Numbered from the stretch's first letter, positions 8,199-17,764 are shown. The stretch is DNA of 64,000 nucleotides from Bradyrhizobium betae (GCF_008932115.1 NZ_CP044543.1:248001-312000); one strand, 5' to 3'. Notes: generated by a model from the sequence alone, not told the origin. Made by a program: numbers and translations.

Positions 8199-8939
8199 AT
8201 GGAGCTCAAGCGAGCCGCTGAAGGCGAAAAGGGGTTCGAGAAGGTGTTCGCCTTCCTGCGCGAGCGCCTGCTTGCGGGCTCGCTGAAACCCGGCGACCGC
8301 CTGATCTCCGAGCGCGAGCTGGCAACGTTGCTCGGCGTCAGCCGGCCGATCGTCCGCGAGGCGCTGCGCGCCCTCACCGTGCTCGGCATCGTCGAGATCC
8401 GCGACCGCATCGGCACCGTGGTGACGCGGCCGGACGTCTCGGTGCTGAACGACTTCTTCACCTTCGCGCTCGCCCAGCAGGCGGACATGCTCGACGACGT
8501 CATGCAGGCGCGCGTCGCGATCGAATGCCAGGCGATCCGGCTTGCCTGCGAGCGCGCCAACATTGCCGATTTCGAACGGCTGCAGCGCGCGCTGGCCAAG
8601 ATCGGCGACACCATCGACGAGGCCGACGCCGGCGGCATGGCCGACTTCGAATTCCACCGCGCCATCGTCGTGGCCTCGCATTCGGAGACCTTGACGGTCC
8701 TGCATGGTTCGCTGGCGGGTCTGCTGACGCATTCGCATCGCAGGCGCCGCGAACTGGTGCAGGCCTTCCCGTCGATGAAGACGTACCTGATCGACGACCA
8801 CCGGCGCATCTTCGACGCGATCATCGCGCGCGACCCTGAGCGAGCGGATGCGACTCTGCGCAAGCATTTTGCCATCGGCGACGAATTCCGCAGGCGCGCC
8901 GTCGTCGGCGACATCGACAAGACCAGCGCTTCAGGCTGA
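8199..8939 (+). CDS. FadR-subfamily GntR transcriptional regulator
   Basis: A 246-residue regulator with an N-terminal winged helix (SERELATLLGVSRPIVREALRALTVLGIVEIRDRIGTVV) and a C-terminal helical FCD effector domain containing the metal-binding His/Asp pattern (DFEFHRAIVVASHS). Such proteins usually repress the adjacent catabolic operon until a carboxylic acid or sugar-acid ligand binds. The following dehydrogenase, ABC transporter and isomerase genes are the likely targets, and the dyad at 8165-8186 its operator. Confidence 0.92.
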   Translation: MELKRAAEGEKGFEKVFAFLRERLLAGSLKPGDRLISERELATLLGVSRPIVREALRALTVLGIVEIRDRIGTVVTRPDVSVLNDFFTFALAQQADMLDDVMQARVAIECQAIRLACERANIADFERLQRALAKIGDTIDEADAGGMADFEFHRAIVVASHSETLTVLHGSLAGLLTHSHRRRRELVQAFPSMKTYLIDDHRRIFDAIIARDPERADATLRKHFAIGDEFRRRAVVGDIDKTSASG

Positions 8940-8972
8940 TCGCGGACTAACCAAAAAAAGTGGACGAACAAC

Positions 8973-9872
8973 ATGGGACGGAATGACAAGGGCAGCGTCG
9001 GCTTCATCGGCATCGGCACGATGGGCCGCGAGATGGTGCGCAACCTCCTGATGGCCGGCCACGCGGTTCGCGTTTTCGATCTGAACGAAGCCGCCCTGGC
9101 CGACAGCGTCAAGGAAGGCGCGGTTCGCGCCAACAGCCCGGCCGATGCCGCGCAAGGCGCCGACATCGTCATCACCATGCTGCCCGACACGCCTCATGTC
9201 GAGGCGACCGTTTACGGCGAGCACGGGCTGCTGAAGTCGCCGCCATCAGGCAAGCTCATCGTCGACATGAGCACGATCTCGCCGGTCGCGGTCCGCCGCA
9301 TCCATGCCGACCTGCAAAAAATCGGAGTCAACTTCATCGACGCGCCGGTCTCCGGCGGCCCCGTGGGCGCCAAGAATGCCGCGCTCTCCATCATGGCCGG
9401 CGGCGATGGGAACGCCTTCGCGCAGGCCGAGCCGTTCTTCCGCGCGATGGGCACCACCATCACCCATGTCGGCGCGTCCGGCGCCGGGCAGACCGTCAAG
9501 CTCTGCAATCAGCTGATCTGCGGTATCAACATCCAGGCGATCTGCGAGGCGCTGGCGCTCGGGCGCGCGTCGGGCCTCGATCTCAATCTGCTGCGCCGGG
9601 TTCTGCTCGGCGGCTCCGCCGCCTCCTGGATGCTCGACAAGCTCGGCCCCGCGATGATCGCGGGCGACGTCTCCGCCGGCTTCCGGATCGATCTGCAGCT
9701 CAAGGACCTTCGCCTGGTGCAGGAGCATGCGCAGGCGCTGAGCGTGCCGCTGCCCGGCACGGCGCTCGTCACCAGCCAATATGTCGATGCCCGCGCGCAT
9801 GGCGAGGGCAACAACGGCAACCAGGCGCTGTTCCGCGTGTACGACCGCATGACCAACCAGACCACCGGCTGA
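8973..9872 (+). CDS. NAD(P)-dependent beta-hydroxyacid dehydrogenase (3-hydroxyisobutyrate dehydrogenase family)
   Basis: A 299-residue enzyme with the N-terminal Rossmann motif GFIGIGTMGREMVRNLL, the substrate-binding DAPVSGGPVGAKNAALSIMAGG signature and the catalytic Lys in GAGQTVKLCNQL. The family includes 3-hydroxyisobutyrate dehydrogenase, tartronate-semialdehyde reductase and L-threonate dehydrogenase; the sequence alone does not decide which. Its place between a GntR regulator and an ABC importer plus RpiB-type isomerase suggests a four- or five-carbon hydroxyacid pathway. Confidence 0.9.
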   Translation: MGRNDKGSVGFIGIGTMGREMVRNLLMAGHAVRVFDLNEAALADSVKEGAVRANSPADAAQGADIVITMLPDTPHVEATVYGEHGLLKSPPSGKLIVDMSTISPVAVRRIHADLQKIGVNFIDAPVSGGPVGAKNAALSIMAGGDGNAFAQAEPFFRAMGTTITHVGASGAGQTVKLCNQLICGINIQAICEALALGRASGLDLNLLRRVLLGGSAASWMLDKLGPAMIAGDVSAGFRIDLQLKDLRLVQEHAQALSVPLPGTALVTSQYVDARAHGEGNNGNQALFRVYDRMTNQTTG

Positions 9873-9882
9873 CCCCGATACG

Positions 9883-10566
9883 ATGAACCTCCAACTCGAC
9901 TTCCCCGCAGTGCTGGAGCGTTGGCCGAATTTTCTCGGCGGCGCGGCGCTGACGCTGGAGTTGGCGGCTTTTGCGACCGTGCTCGGCGCCCTGTTCGGCA
10001 CGCTCGCGGCCGTCGGCCGCGGCTCGCACAACGCACTGATCGCGGGCGCCTGCAAGGTCTACGTCGAAACGATCCGCAACACTCCGCTGCTGGTACAGAT
10101 CTTCCTGGTCTATTTCGGCCTCGCCAGCCTGGGCCTGAAACTCTCGGCCTTCACCGTGGCGGTGGCCGCGCTGACAATCAATGTCGGCGCCTACACCGCC
10201 GAGATCATGCGCGCCGGCTTCGAGGCGATCCCGCGCGGACAGATCGAGGCCGCCGAAGGGCTGGCGCTGTCGCGCCTGCAGATCTACTGGCACATCATTT
10301 TGCTGCCGGCGATCGAGAAGGTCTATCCGGCGCTGACCAGCCAGTTCGTGCTGTTGATGCTGGCCTCCTCGGTCTGCTCGCAGATCTCGGCCGAGGAGCT
10401 CACGGCGGTCGCCAACTACATCCAGTCGGACACCTATCGCGCGTTCGAGACCTACATCATCGTCGCCGTGCTCTACATCATCCTGTCGCTGGTGATGCGC
10501 GCCGGCTTCTGGGGCCTCGGCCTCGTGCTGTTCCCGCGCCGTCGCCGGCTCGGCACGCCGTTGTGA
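9883..10566 (+). CDS. polar amino-acid-type ABC transporter permease 1
   Basis: A 227-residue inner-membrane permease of the His/Glu/Gln/Arg opine class (HisMQ-like), with several transmembrane helices. The EAA loop that contacts the ATPase is visible as [30 protein letters not shown]. It starts 10 bases after the dehydrogenase stop and is followed by a second permease one base after its own stop, as expected for a heterodimeric pore. Confidence 0.92.
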   Translation: MNLQLDFPAVLERWPNFLGGAALTLELAAFATVLGALFGTLAAVGRGSHNALIAGACKVYVETIRNTPLLVQIFLVYFGLASLGLKLSAFTVAVAALTINVGAYTAEIMRAGFEAIPRGQIEAAEGLALSRLQIYWHIILLPAIEKVYPALTSQFVLLMLASSVCSQISAEELTAVANYIQSDTYRAFETYIIVAVLYIILSLVMRAGFWGLGLVLFPRRRRLGTPL

Positions 10567-10567
10567 G

Positions 10568-11242
10568 ATGACCATGGGCGGACATCTCAACATCAATCAT
10601 CTGATGTTCCTCGGCCAGGGCGCGCTGTGGACGATCGGGCTATCCGTGATCGCGCTGATCGGCGGCGGCATCGTCGGCTTCGGGATTGCGCTGGCCCGCA
10701 TCTCGCCGCTCAAATCGGTGCGGATCGCCAGTGCCGTCTATGTCCAGCTCATCCAGGGCACGCCGCTGCTGGTCATCCTGTTTCTCGGCTATTTCGGCCT
10801 CGCCGCGATCGGCCTCAAGGTCTCCTCGCTCACGGCCGCTGGCGCCTCGCTCACGCTCTACGTCGCCGCCTATCTCGGCGAGATCTGGCGCGGCTGCATC
10901 CAGTCCGTGCCAAAGCCGCAATGGGAGGCCGCCGAAGGCCTCGCCCTGAGCCGGACCCAGCGCATGATGAAGGTGATCCTGCCGCAGGCCATCCGCATCG
11001 CGACGCCGCCCACCGTCGGCTTCATGGTGCAGATCATCAAGAACACCTCGCTCGCTTCCGTCGTCGGCTTCGTCGAGCTGATGCGCTCGGGCCAGATCGT
11101 CAACAACTCGCTGTTCGAGCCGTTCGCCATCTACGCCATCATCGCCGTCACCTATTTCGCCATGTGCTATCCCCTCTCCCTGTTCAGCCAGAAACTGGAA
11201 CGGCGGATGGGGCGTGGCAGGTCCAACCTCGCACCAGCCTGA
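10568..11242 (+). CDS. polar amino-acid-type ABC transporter permease 2
   Basis: The second membrane subunit, 224 residues, with the paired EAA motif [29 protein letters not shown] and the usual [18 protein letters not shown] segment after it. It begins one base after the first permease stop and its own stop is one base before the best ATG of the ATPase gene, so the three are translated from one message. Confidence 0.92.
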   Translation: MTMGGHLNINHLMFLGQGALWTIGLSVIALIGGGIVGFGIALARISPLKSVRIASAVYVQLIQGTPLLVILFLGYFGLAAIGLKVSSLTAAGASLTLYVAAYLGEIWRGCIQSVPKPQWEAAEGLALSRTQRMMKVILPQAIRIATPPTVGFMVQIIKNTSLASVVGFVELMRSGQIVNNSLFEPFAIYAIIAVTYFAMCYPLSLFSQKLERRMGRGRSNLAPA

Positions 11243-11243
11243 T

Positions 11244-11999
11244 ATGCAGCAAAACCCCTCCTCCGAACCGATCGTGTCGCTTCGCGACGTGCAGAAGAGC
11301 TTTGGCCCGCTCCTTGTGCTCGACGGCGTCTCCTTTGCCGTCGAACGCGGCGAGGTGCTGGCGCTGATCGGCCGCTCCGGGTCCGGCAAGAGCACGGCGC
11401 TGCGCTGCATCGACCGCTTCGAGAAGGTCGACGGCGGCGAGATCGTCGTTTGCGGACATCGCGTCGACCGCCCTGACGTCGACCTGCGCGCGCTCCGCCA
11501 GGACGTCGGCATCGTATTCCAGAGCTACAATCTGTTTCCGCATCTCACCATCGAGCAGAACATCACGCTGGCGCCCTGCGCCGTGAAGGGCATGGCGACG
11601 TCGCAAGCGAAAGATCTCGCGCGAAAAGTGCTGGCGCAGGTCGGGCTCGAGGAGAAGCTGCACGCCTACCCGGAGCAACTTTCCGGCGGCCAGCAGCAGC
11701 GCGCCGCGATCGCCCGATCGCTCGCCATGCAGCCGAAGGTCATGCTGTTTGACGAGGTCACCTCCGCACTCGATCCGGAACTCACCGGCGAAGTGCTCAA
11801 GGTGATCGAGCAGCTCGCCGCCGACGGCATGACCATGGTGATGGTGACCCACGAGATGGGCTTTGCCAAGGGCATCGCCGACCGGATCGTCTTCATGCAT
11901 CGCGGCAAGGTTCACGAGACCGGGCCTGCCTCGATCCTGACGTCGCCGACGACCCCCGAACTCACGCAATTCGTGGGTACGGGAAACTTAAAATCATAA
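11244..11999 (+). CDS. polar amino-acid-type ABC transporter ATP-binding protein
   Basis: A 251-residue ATPase of the GlnQ/HisP class: Walker [11 protein letters not shown]-loop [13 protein letters not shown], signature [35 protein letters not shown], and H-loop [11 protein letters not shown] prefer the ATG at 11244, one base after the permease stop; a frame-equivalent ATG at 11214 would overlap the permease by 29 bases. Confidence 0.93.
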   Translation: MQQNPSSEPIVSLRDVQKSFGPLLVLDGVSFAVERGEVLALIGRSGSGKSTALRCIDRFEKVDGGEIVVCGHRVDRPDVDLRALRQDVGIVFQSYNLFPHLTIEQNITLAPCAVKGMATSQAKDLARKVLAQVGLEEKLHAYPEQLSGGQQQRAAIARSLAMQPKVMLFDEVTSALDPELTGEVLKVIEQLAADGMTMVMVTHEMGFAKGIADRIVFMHRGKVHETGPASILTSPTTPELTQFVGTGNLKS

Positions 12000-12019
12000 C
12001 AGGGAGAGGAGAACCAAGG

Positions 12020-12814
12020 ATGACAAAGAAGACATTGCTGGGAGCTGCCGCCGCGCTGTGCGGCCTCGTCATGATGGCCGCGACGCCGGCATCGGCCGAT
12101 CTGCTCGACGATATCACGCAGGCCAAGAAGATCCGTATCTCGACGGACCTCGCCATCCCGCCCTCGGGCATGATGGACTCCAGCATGAAGCCGACCGGCT
12201 CCGACGTCGAGGTCGCACAGCTGCTCGCCAAGGACTGGGGGTTCGAGCTCGAATTCATCCAGACCACCGGCGCAACCCGCATCCCGAACGTCTTGACCGG
12301 CAAGGCCGACATCATCATCTCGACCCTGTCGGTGACGCCCGACCGCGCCAAGGTGATCGACTTCACCAAGCGCTATGCCACGCTGCAATCCGACGTCGGC
12401 TGCCTGAAATCCTCGACGGTCAAGGACTGGCCCGACCTCAAGGACAAGTCGATCGGCGTCTCGCGCGGCACCACCCAGGACACCACCCTGTCCAACATGA
12501 AGGACAAGGACCTCAAGATCTCCCGCTACGATGACGACGCCACCATGGTGACGGCGGCCGTGTCCGGCCAGGTCGACTGCGTCGCCTCGTCCGCGACGAT
12601 CATCAACCAGATCGGCGTGAAGAATCCCTCGCGCGTGTTCGAGTCCCGGATTCCGCTGGCGACCTTCGACCTCGCCATCGGCCTGAAGAAGGGCGAGCAG
12701 CGCCTGATGGACAAGCTCAACGCCTGGATCACCGAGAACGTCAAGAACGGCAAGCTCAACGCGATCTACAAGAAATTCCACGGCGTCGAGCTGCCGCCCG
12801 ACATGCGCAGCTGA
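12020..12814 (+). CDS. polar amino-acid-type ABC transporter substrate-binding protein
   Basis: A 264-residue periplasmic family-3 solute-binding protein. The signal peptide is MTKKTLLGAAAALCGLVMMAATPASAD, followed by the bilobal fold (ITQAKKIRISTDLAIPPSG, DVEVAQLLAKDWGFELEF, GKADIIISTLSVTPDRAKVIDF). The ligand is not deducible; the neighbouring catabolic enzymes suggest a hydroxy- or sugar acid rather than a classical amino acid. AGGGAGAGGAG lies upstream as ribosome binding site. Confidence 0.92.
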   Translation: MTKKTLLGAAAALCGLVMMAATPASADLLDDITQAKKIRISTDLAIPPSGMMDSSMKPTGSDVEVAQLLAKDWGFELEFIQTTGATRIPNVLTGKADIIISTLSVTPDRAKVIDFTKRYATLQSDVGCLKSSTVKDWPDLKDKSIGVSRGTTQDTTLSNMKDKDLKISRYDDDATMVTAAVSGQVDCVASSATIINQIGVKNPSRVFESRIPLATFDLAIGLKKGEQRLMDKLNAWITENVKNGKLNAIYKKFHGVELPPDMRS

Positions 12815-12827
12815 AACCACCAAACAT

Positions 12828-12853
12828 CGTGACAGCCGCACGCGGCTGTCACG
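12828..12853 (+). terminator. strong hairpin between binding-protein gene and rpiB-like gene
   Basis: Perfect 11-base arms CGTGACAGCCG and CGGCTGTCACG around a four-base loop, 14 bases after the binding-protein stop. There is no T-run behind it, so it more likely protects or attenuates the upstream message, giving more binding protein than downstream enzyme. Confidence 0.6.
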
Positions 12854-12880
12854 ACCCTGCAAAATCAAGAAGGAACTCAC

Positions 12881-13327
12881 ATGCGTCTCGTCATCGGATC
12901 CGACCACGCCGGCTGGCCGCTCAAGCAGACCGTCATCGACCATATCCGCAAGCTTGGCCATGACGTCGTCGACGTCGGCTCCTATGACGACAAGCCGGTG
13001 GACTTCCCCGACATCGCGCGCGCCGTGGCGCAGAAGGTGACCTCGGGCGAAGCCGCCCGCGGCATCATGGTCTGCGGCACCGGCGTCGGCGCCTCGATCG
13101 CCGCCAACAAGATGAAGGGCATCCGCGCCGCGGTCTGCCACGACATCCACTCCGCCCATCAGTGCGTCGAGCATGACGACGTCAACGTCATGTGCATCGG
13201 CGCGCAGATCGTCGGCGCGTGGCTTGCCGTCGATCTCGTCTCCTCCTATCTCTCCGCCGAATTTTCGACCGATGAGGATTTCCGCCGCCGCGTCGAGAAG
13301 CTGCGCGTGATGGACGAGCAAGGCTGA
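12881..13327 (+). CDS. rpiB: RpiB/LacA/LacB family sugar-phosphate isomerase
   Basis: A 148-residue isomerase of the ribose-5-phosphate isomerase B family: MRLVIGSDHAGWPLKQ at the N-terminus, the catalytic Cys in VCGTGVGASIAANKMKGIRAA, and His/Arg residues of the phosphate site downstream. RpiB-fold enzymes act on C4-C6 aldose/ketose phosphates. Being in the GntR-ABC operon rather than a pentose-phosphate locus suggests a catabolic role, as with the erythritol-pathway RpiB of related bacteria. Confidence 0.9.
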   Translation: MRLVIGSDHAGWPLKQTVIDHIRKLGHDVVDVGSYDDKPVDFPDIARAVAQKVTSGEAARGIMVCGTGVGASIAANKMKGIRAAVCHDIHSAHQCVEHDDVNVMCIGAQIVGAWLAVDLVSSYLSAEFSTDEDFRRRVEKLRVMDEQG

Positions 13328-13380
13328 TGGCCTGCCGAATAGCAGCCTGGAAATAGTTGTGCGCCTGAAGCCGCGGTCTC

Positions 13381-13514
13381 GTGCCCCGGACGCAGCGCAG
13401 CGCTCCTTCAGCGGTGCGCTGCAGAGCCGGGGCCCATGCTGCAACGGAACACGCGGCCTGCTGGCTCCCGGCTCTGCGCAGCAACGCTACGCGCTGCAGC
13501 GCGTCCGGGACACG
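13381..13514. repeat. dispersed palindromic intergenic repeat, family A, copy 2
   Basis: Starts with the same GTGCCCCGGACGCAGCGCAG as copy 1 and ends GCGTCCGGGACACG, so the ends are inverted. The middle contains CAGAGCCGGGGCCCATGCTG and CTCCCGGCTCTGCGCAGCAA, forming a second nested palindrome. It lies in the gap between the rpiB-like gene and the TauE-like exporter gene. Confidence 0.8.
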
Positions 13515-13598
13515 GAGAGCGACCGTGGAACAAGGATACCGCCATTCACGCACGCCCCCTGCTCCGGCTAGACTGCTCCGATTCCCGGAGCCCCGCGC

Positions 13599-14324
13599 TT
13601 GGCCTTTCTGTTCGTCCTCACCGTCGGCCTGCTCGCCGGCACCATCTCAGGCATCGTCGGCACCGGATCGTCGATCATGCTGATGCCGGTGCTTGTCTAT
13701 GCCTATGGGCCGAAAGAGGCCGTGCCGATCATGGCGGTCGCCTCCGTCATGGCGAATTTTTCGCGCATCCTGGCCTGGTGGCGCGAGGTCGACTGGCGGG
13801 CCTGCGCGGCCTATTCGGTGACGGGCATTCCAGCGGCGGCACTCGGCGCCCGCACCTTGCTCGCCCTGCCCTCGCATGCCGTCGATCTCGCCATCGGCAG
13901 CTTCCTGATTGCAATGGTGCCGGTACGGCACTGGCTGGCGCGGCACGATCTCAAGGCCAACCTCTGGCACCTCGCCATCGGCGGCGCGATCATCGGCTAT
14001 CTCACCGGCATCGTGGTCTCGACCGGCCCGCTAAGCGTGCCGCTGTTCCTGTTTTACGGGCTCAGCAAGGGCGCATTCCTCGCCACTGAAGCTGCCTCTT
14101 CGCTCGGGCTCTACTTCGCGAAATCCGTGACCTTCGAGCGCTTCGGCGCGCTGACCGGCGACGTCTTCGTCAAGGGCCTGGTTGCAGGCTCCTCCCTGAT
14201 GTCGGGCGCCTTCATCGCCAAACGCTTCGTGCTGCACCTGAAGCCGGAGATGTTCCGCCTGGTGATGGACGCGATCATGATCGCGGCCGGGCTGTCCATG
14301 CTCTGGAATGCGGCGCAGACGTAA
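13599..14324 (+). CDS. TauE/SafE (DUF81) family membrane exporter
   Basis: A 241-residue protein with about seven to eight hydrophobic helices and the two internally repeated halves of the TauE/SafE family, beginning FLFVLTVGLLAGTISGIVGTGSSIML. Members are proposed to export sulfite, sulfonates or other small organic anions. The start is a TTG at 13599 supported by GGAG eight bases upstream; no ATG gives a better N-terminus. It may belong with the preceding catabolic cluster. Confidence 0.85.
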   Translation: MAFLFVLTVGLLAGTISGIVGTGSSIMLMPVLVYAYGPKEAVPIMAVASVMANFSRILAWWREVDWRACAAYSVTGIPAAALGARTLLALPSHAVDLAIGSFLIAMVPVRHWLARHDLKANLWHLAIGGAIIGYLTGIVVSTGPLSVPLFLFYGLSKGAFLATEAASSLGLYFAKSVTFERFGALTGDVFVKGLVAGSSLMSGAFIAKRFVLHLKPEMFRLVMDAIMIAAGLSMLWNAAQT

Positions 14325-14335
14325 TCGCGGCGTGC

Positions 14336-16405
14336 TCAGGCGGCAAATTCAGGCGCGATCGGCGGGCTCTCCGCAAGGATGCGGCTTTCGGGCACCGCCT
14401 GTCCCTCGAGCCATTGCAGCACGGCCTCGAGCGGCTGCGGCCGCTGATAGAGAAAGCCCTGCCCGAGCGTCACGCCCATCTCGCGCATGGCCTGCGCCTG
14501 CTCGGCCCGCTCGATGCCTTCGGCGACCAGTGTCAGCCCCAAAGTGCCGGCGAGCGATGCTATGACAGCGACGATCGCCTGGTCTTCCGCGCTGCCTGGA
14601 ATCTCGCTGATGAAGGCCTTGTCGATCTTGACCCTGTCCAGCGGGAAGCGCCTGAGATGGGCGAGCGAGCTGTAGCCGGTGCCGAAATCGTCGAGCGCGA
14701 TGGTCGCGCCGAGGCGCCGCAGGCGGTGCAGCGTCTCGGAAGCGCTGGCGATGTTGTTTATCAGCGAGCCCTCGGTGATCTCGAGCTCCAGTGACGAGGG
14801 CGCAACATCGAAGCGCGCACAGGTCTCGCGCAGCTCGGTGGCGAGCGAATGATCGGCGAGCTCGGACGGCGGCAGGTTGATCGCGATCCGGATCTGCGGC
14901 CTGCCCGCGGACGCGAGGCGCTGCAGCGCGCGGCAGGCATCGGTCAGCACATAGCGCGTCAGCCGCGCATTGTTGCCGCTGCGCTCGATCAGCGGCAGGA
15001 ATTCGCCGGGGCCGATCACGCCATGCTCGGGATGACGCCAGCGAATGAGCGCCTCGAGGCCGACGACGGCCTGGCTCTCCAGATCGACCAGGCTCTGATA
15101 CCAGACCTCGAATTGCCCCTCGGCGAAACCCGTTGGAATGGCGAGTTCGAGATCGCGGCGACGGCGGTAGTCGCGCTGCAGCGCTTCGTCGAGCACCGCG
15201 ACGGTGCCGGGCGCCTTGCTCTTGGCATGATAGAGCGCGATGTCGGCGAGCGCCGGCAGGTGCGAGAGCTCGGGATCGCCGGCGCGGCGCACCGCAAGGC
15301 CGATGCTGGCGCGCGGAATGACCTGCTTGTCGTGCAGCCGGATCGGCTCGGAGATGGCATCCAGCAACTGGCGCGCAAACGCCTGCGCGGTCGCTGCGTT
15401 GCTGACCTCGGGACGGATGACGACGAATTCGTCGCCGCCGAGCCGCGCGACCCAGTCCTGCGGCTCGACCGCCTCACGCAGGCGTTCGGAGATGTGCACC
15501 AGGAACTTGTCGCCGGCATCATGGCCGAAAGTGTCGTTGATGCCCTTGAAGTCGTCGAGATCGATGAAGCAGAACGCGATCAGGGAATCCGGCGAGCCGG
15601 CATCGTTGCTCAAGGTCACGAGCCGCTCGGACAGCGAGCGGCGATTGGGCAGCCCCGTGAGCGGATCGTGCGAGGCCATGTGACCGAGCCGGTCGAGCGC
15701 ACCCGACGTGGTGTGCTGCATGGAATTGAAGGCACGCGCGAGCTGGCCGAATTCGTTCGAGGATTTGATGTCGGCCGGATAGGCGCGGCCGTCCTGCTTG
15801 CTGCGCTGGATCGCGGACATGATCGCGGCGAGCGGCTTGCCGATGAAGATGTCGGCCGAAATCCGCAAAGCGACCACGGTTGCGAGCGTTGCGAGCAGGC
15901 CGACGACGATCAGCAGCATCAGCTGGCTGCTGGTGTCCGTATAAACGGTCGCATAGGAATAGGCGATCGCGATGCGGCCGGCCTGAACGGCGATGTTGCC
16001 GTTGCGGTAGTTGATCGGACGCGACACTTCCGCGACGGACTGATCCGACGGACGCGCCACCACGCGAGCGATCGCGACGCCGGTGTCGTCGTAGACCGCA
16101 GCCGCGGCAATGGTCTCGTCGTGCATGATCTCGTTGAGCACGCTCGTGACCTGGTCGTAACGCATTTTCCAGAGCGGCTCGGCGATCAGCTCGGCGCGGC
16201 TCTCGGTGACGCGGGCAATGCGGGCGTCCAGCTGCCTGATCTGCGACCAGAAGCTCGAGACCTCGACGCCGGCGGAGGCGAGCAGCTGCACCACCAGCAG
16301 CACCGGCACCGTGGCCCAGATCATCGACCGGACCACCGAGCGGGGGCGCGAGGGCGCCGGCGGCTCGTTGCGACCCGGATCGGTCATGTCGTTATCGTTT
16401 CGCAT
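14336..16405 (-). CDS. membrane-bound GGDEF-EAL cyclic-di-GMP enzyme with periplasmic sensor and HAMP
   Basis: A 689-residue protein: transmembrane helix at about residues 27-48, a periplasmic sensor region of about 110 residues, a second helix near 162-182, a HAMP-like linker, then GGDEF (RLGGDEFVV, intact) and EAL (GLEALIRWRHPEHG, intact). The EAL metal and catalytic residues NLPPSEL, ELEITEG, LDDFGTGYSS, KIDKAF and VAEGIE are all present, so phosphodiesterase activity is likely and cyclase activity possible. Its ATG overlaps the TGA of the upstream periplasmic binding protein (TGATG), so the two are translationally coupled. Confidence 0.93.
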   Translation of the reverse strand: MRNDNDMTDPGRNEPPAPSRPRSVVRSMIWATVPVLLVVQLLASAGVEVSSFWSQIRQLDARIARVTESRAELIAEPLWKMRYDQVTSVLNEIMHDETIAAAAVYDDTGVAIARVVARPSDQSVAEVSRPINYRNGNIAVQAGRIAIAYSYATVYTDTSSQLMLLIVVGLLATLATVVALRISADIFIGKPLAAIMSAIQRSKQDGRAYPADIKSSNEFGQLARAFNSMQHTTSGALDRLGHMASHDPLTGLPNRRSLSERLVTLSNDAGSPDSLIAFCFIDLDDFKGINDTFGHDAGDKFLVHISERLREAVEPQDWVARLGGDEFVVIRPEVSNAATAQAFARQLLDAISEPIRLHDKQVIPRASIGLAVRRAGDPELSHLPALADIALYHAKSKAPGTVAVLDEALQRDYRRRRDLELAIPTGFAEGQFEVWYQSLVDLESQAVVGLEALIRWRHPEHGVIGPGEFLPLIERSGNNARLTRYVLTDACRALQRLASAGRPQIRIAINLPPSELADHSLATELRETCARFDVAPSSLELEITEGSLINNIASASETLHRLRRLGATIALDDFGTGYSSLAHLRRFPLDRVKIDKAFISEIPGSAEDQAIVAVIASLAGTLGLTLVAEGIERAEQAQAMREMGVTLGQGFLYQRPQPLEAVLQWLEGQAVPESRILAESPPIAPEFAA

Positions 16406-17574
16406 CAGTCAGCCACACCTTCCAGGGGCGCCAACGACGAGATCAGCGCATCGCTGGAGAAATCGTAATGGCCGCAGCGTCCTGCCTTCGACCTGAACCG
16501 CGTGAAGTCGATCCGGTCGAAGGCACGGGTCTTGATGAGGTCGCCAACCGCGACAAGGTTGGCGCGGGTGACCGCAGACGTCTTGACCTCGATATAAGGA
16601 GAAGCCTCCGCGAAATCGCAGCCATCGGCATAGTCGCGCAAGAGCACGACCGACCAGCCGCCGAGCAGGAAGTGGCCGCCGTCGGTCGAGAGCAAACGGC
16701 CCGCCCTGATCGCGCGCAGCGCGTCCTCCGACCAGTTGAGGCCGACCACCTGGATGTCCTGACCGGGCGCAAGGCCCGCCGTCGTCGAGGCCTTGATCGC
16801 TCCCAATGCCATCGGGTCGTTTCCGGCCCAGATGCCGGCGGGCCGAATTCCCTTGCGCGAGGCCCAGCTCAGGTAATTCGCCGTGACCTCCTCGGCCTCG
16901 GATTGCGTCCAGTTGGCGAACAGCATCCGGTCCACCACCACATCGGGCGCGGCGGCGACCGCAAGCTGGAGGCCGGCATTGCGGGCGATCGATGCCGGCG
17001 TGATCTCGTCGCCACCGATGGCGAGGAGGTGGATCTTGCCGTCGGAACTCTGCCATTTCTCGGCACGCGCCGCGCGGATCAGGGCATTGGCCATTCGCGC
17101 GCCCGCGGTCTGAAGATCAGTCGTGATATCGCCGAGCCAGGTCTTGAGCGTCCGGCGTGGCGGTCCGAGACGCGCCGCATCATCGCCGATCAGCGTGCTC
17201 GACAGCAGCAGCGTCTTGACGCCGGCAGCCTCGGCCGCCTCCAGGATTTTGACGGCGGCGGATTCCTCGTTCACGAGAATGAGGAAGTCGGGCTTGTCGG
17301 CCCGTGCGATCACGCCGAGCCCCAGCTCCCGCATGTTGCGGTAATTGCGCTCGCTGGTAAGTACCTCGACATGCGCATTCAGCTTGCGGCCGGCCGCCTG
17401 CATGGTCTGCGCGACCATGTCCCAATGGACCTCGCCGGTCTTGCCGGGATTGACGAAGACGATATTGAGAGGCTTGGCATCGGCGGCAACGGCACGGCTG
17501 GCCGGCGCGAAAACGCCGCAGGCCATGCCCGCAGCGAGCAATATGCGCAAGAATGCCGTCATCGTCTTAGCCAC
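16405..17574 (-). CDS. periplasmic sugar-binding-type (LacI/PBP1-like) ligand-binding protein
   Basis: A 389-residue exported protein: signal peptide MAKTMTAFLRILLAAGMACG with cleavage near AVAADA, then a bilobal periplasmic-binding fold (LNIVFVNPGKTGEVHWDMVAQTMQAAGRK, GIWAGNDPMALGAIKASTTAGL, GQDIQVVGLNWSEDALRAI). There is no permease or ATPase beside it; instead its stop codon overlaps the start of a sensor-containing GGDEF-EAL gene. This arrangement resembles LuxP/LuxQ or TorT/TorS, where the binding protein reports ligand to a membrane sensor. Confidence 0.88.
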   Translation of the reverse strand: MAKTMTAFLRILLAAGMACGVFAPASRAVAADAKPLNIVFVNPGKTGEVHWDMVAQTMQAAGRKLNAHVEVLTSERNYRNMRELGLGVIARADKPDFLILVNEESAAVKILEAAEAAGVKTLLLSSTLIGDDAARLGPPRRTLKTWLGDITTDLQTAGARMANALIRAARAEKWQSSDGKIHLLAIGGDEITPASIARNAGLQLAVAAAPDVVVDRMLFANWTQSEAEEVTANYLSWASRKGIRPAGIWAGNDPMALGAIKASTTAGLAPGQDIQVVGLNWSEDALRAIRAGRLLSTDGGHFLLGGWSVVLLRDYADGCDFAEASPYIEVKTSAVTRANLVAVGDLIKTRAFDRIDFTRFRSKAGRCGHYDFSSDALISSLAPLEGVAD

Positions 17575-17764
17575 CCTGTATTGGTTCCGAAACTGGACCC
17601 GCGTCCGCTAACATTTGGCAAAGTCCGGCGCGGCGCGGTGACGTAGACCTAACAAAAGGTGTATCTGCCGCACCGAATTGCGTTCATTGGGGCACCGTCG
17701 GATGCCCTCGCTGCCCGTCATTCCGTGCTATCAGCAACCCCGAGATTCCCGACTCGTTGTCCCC

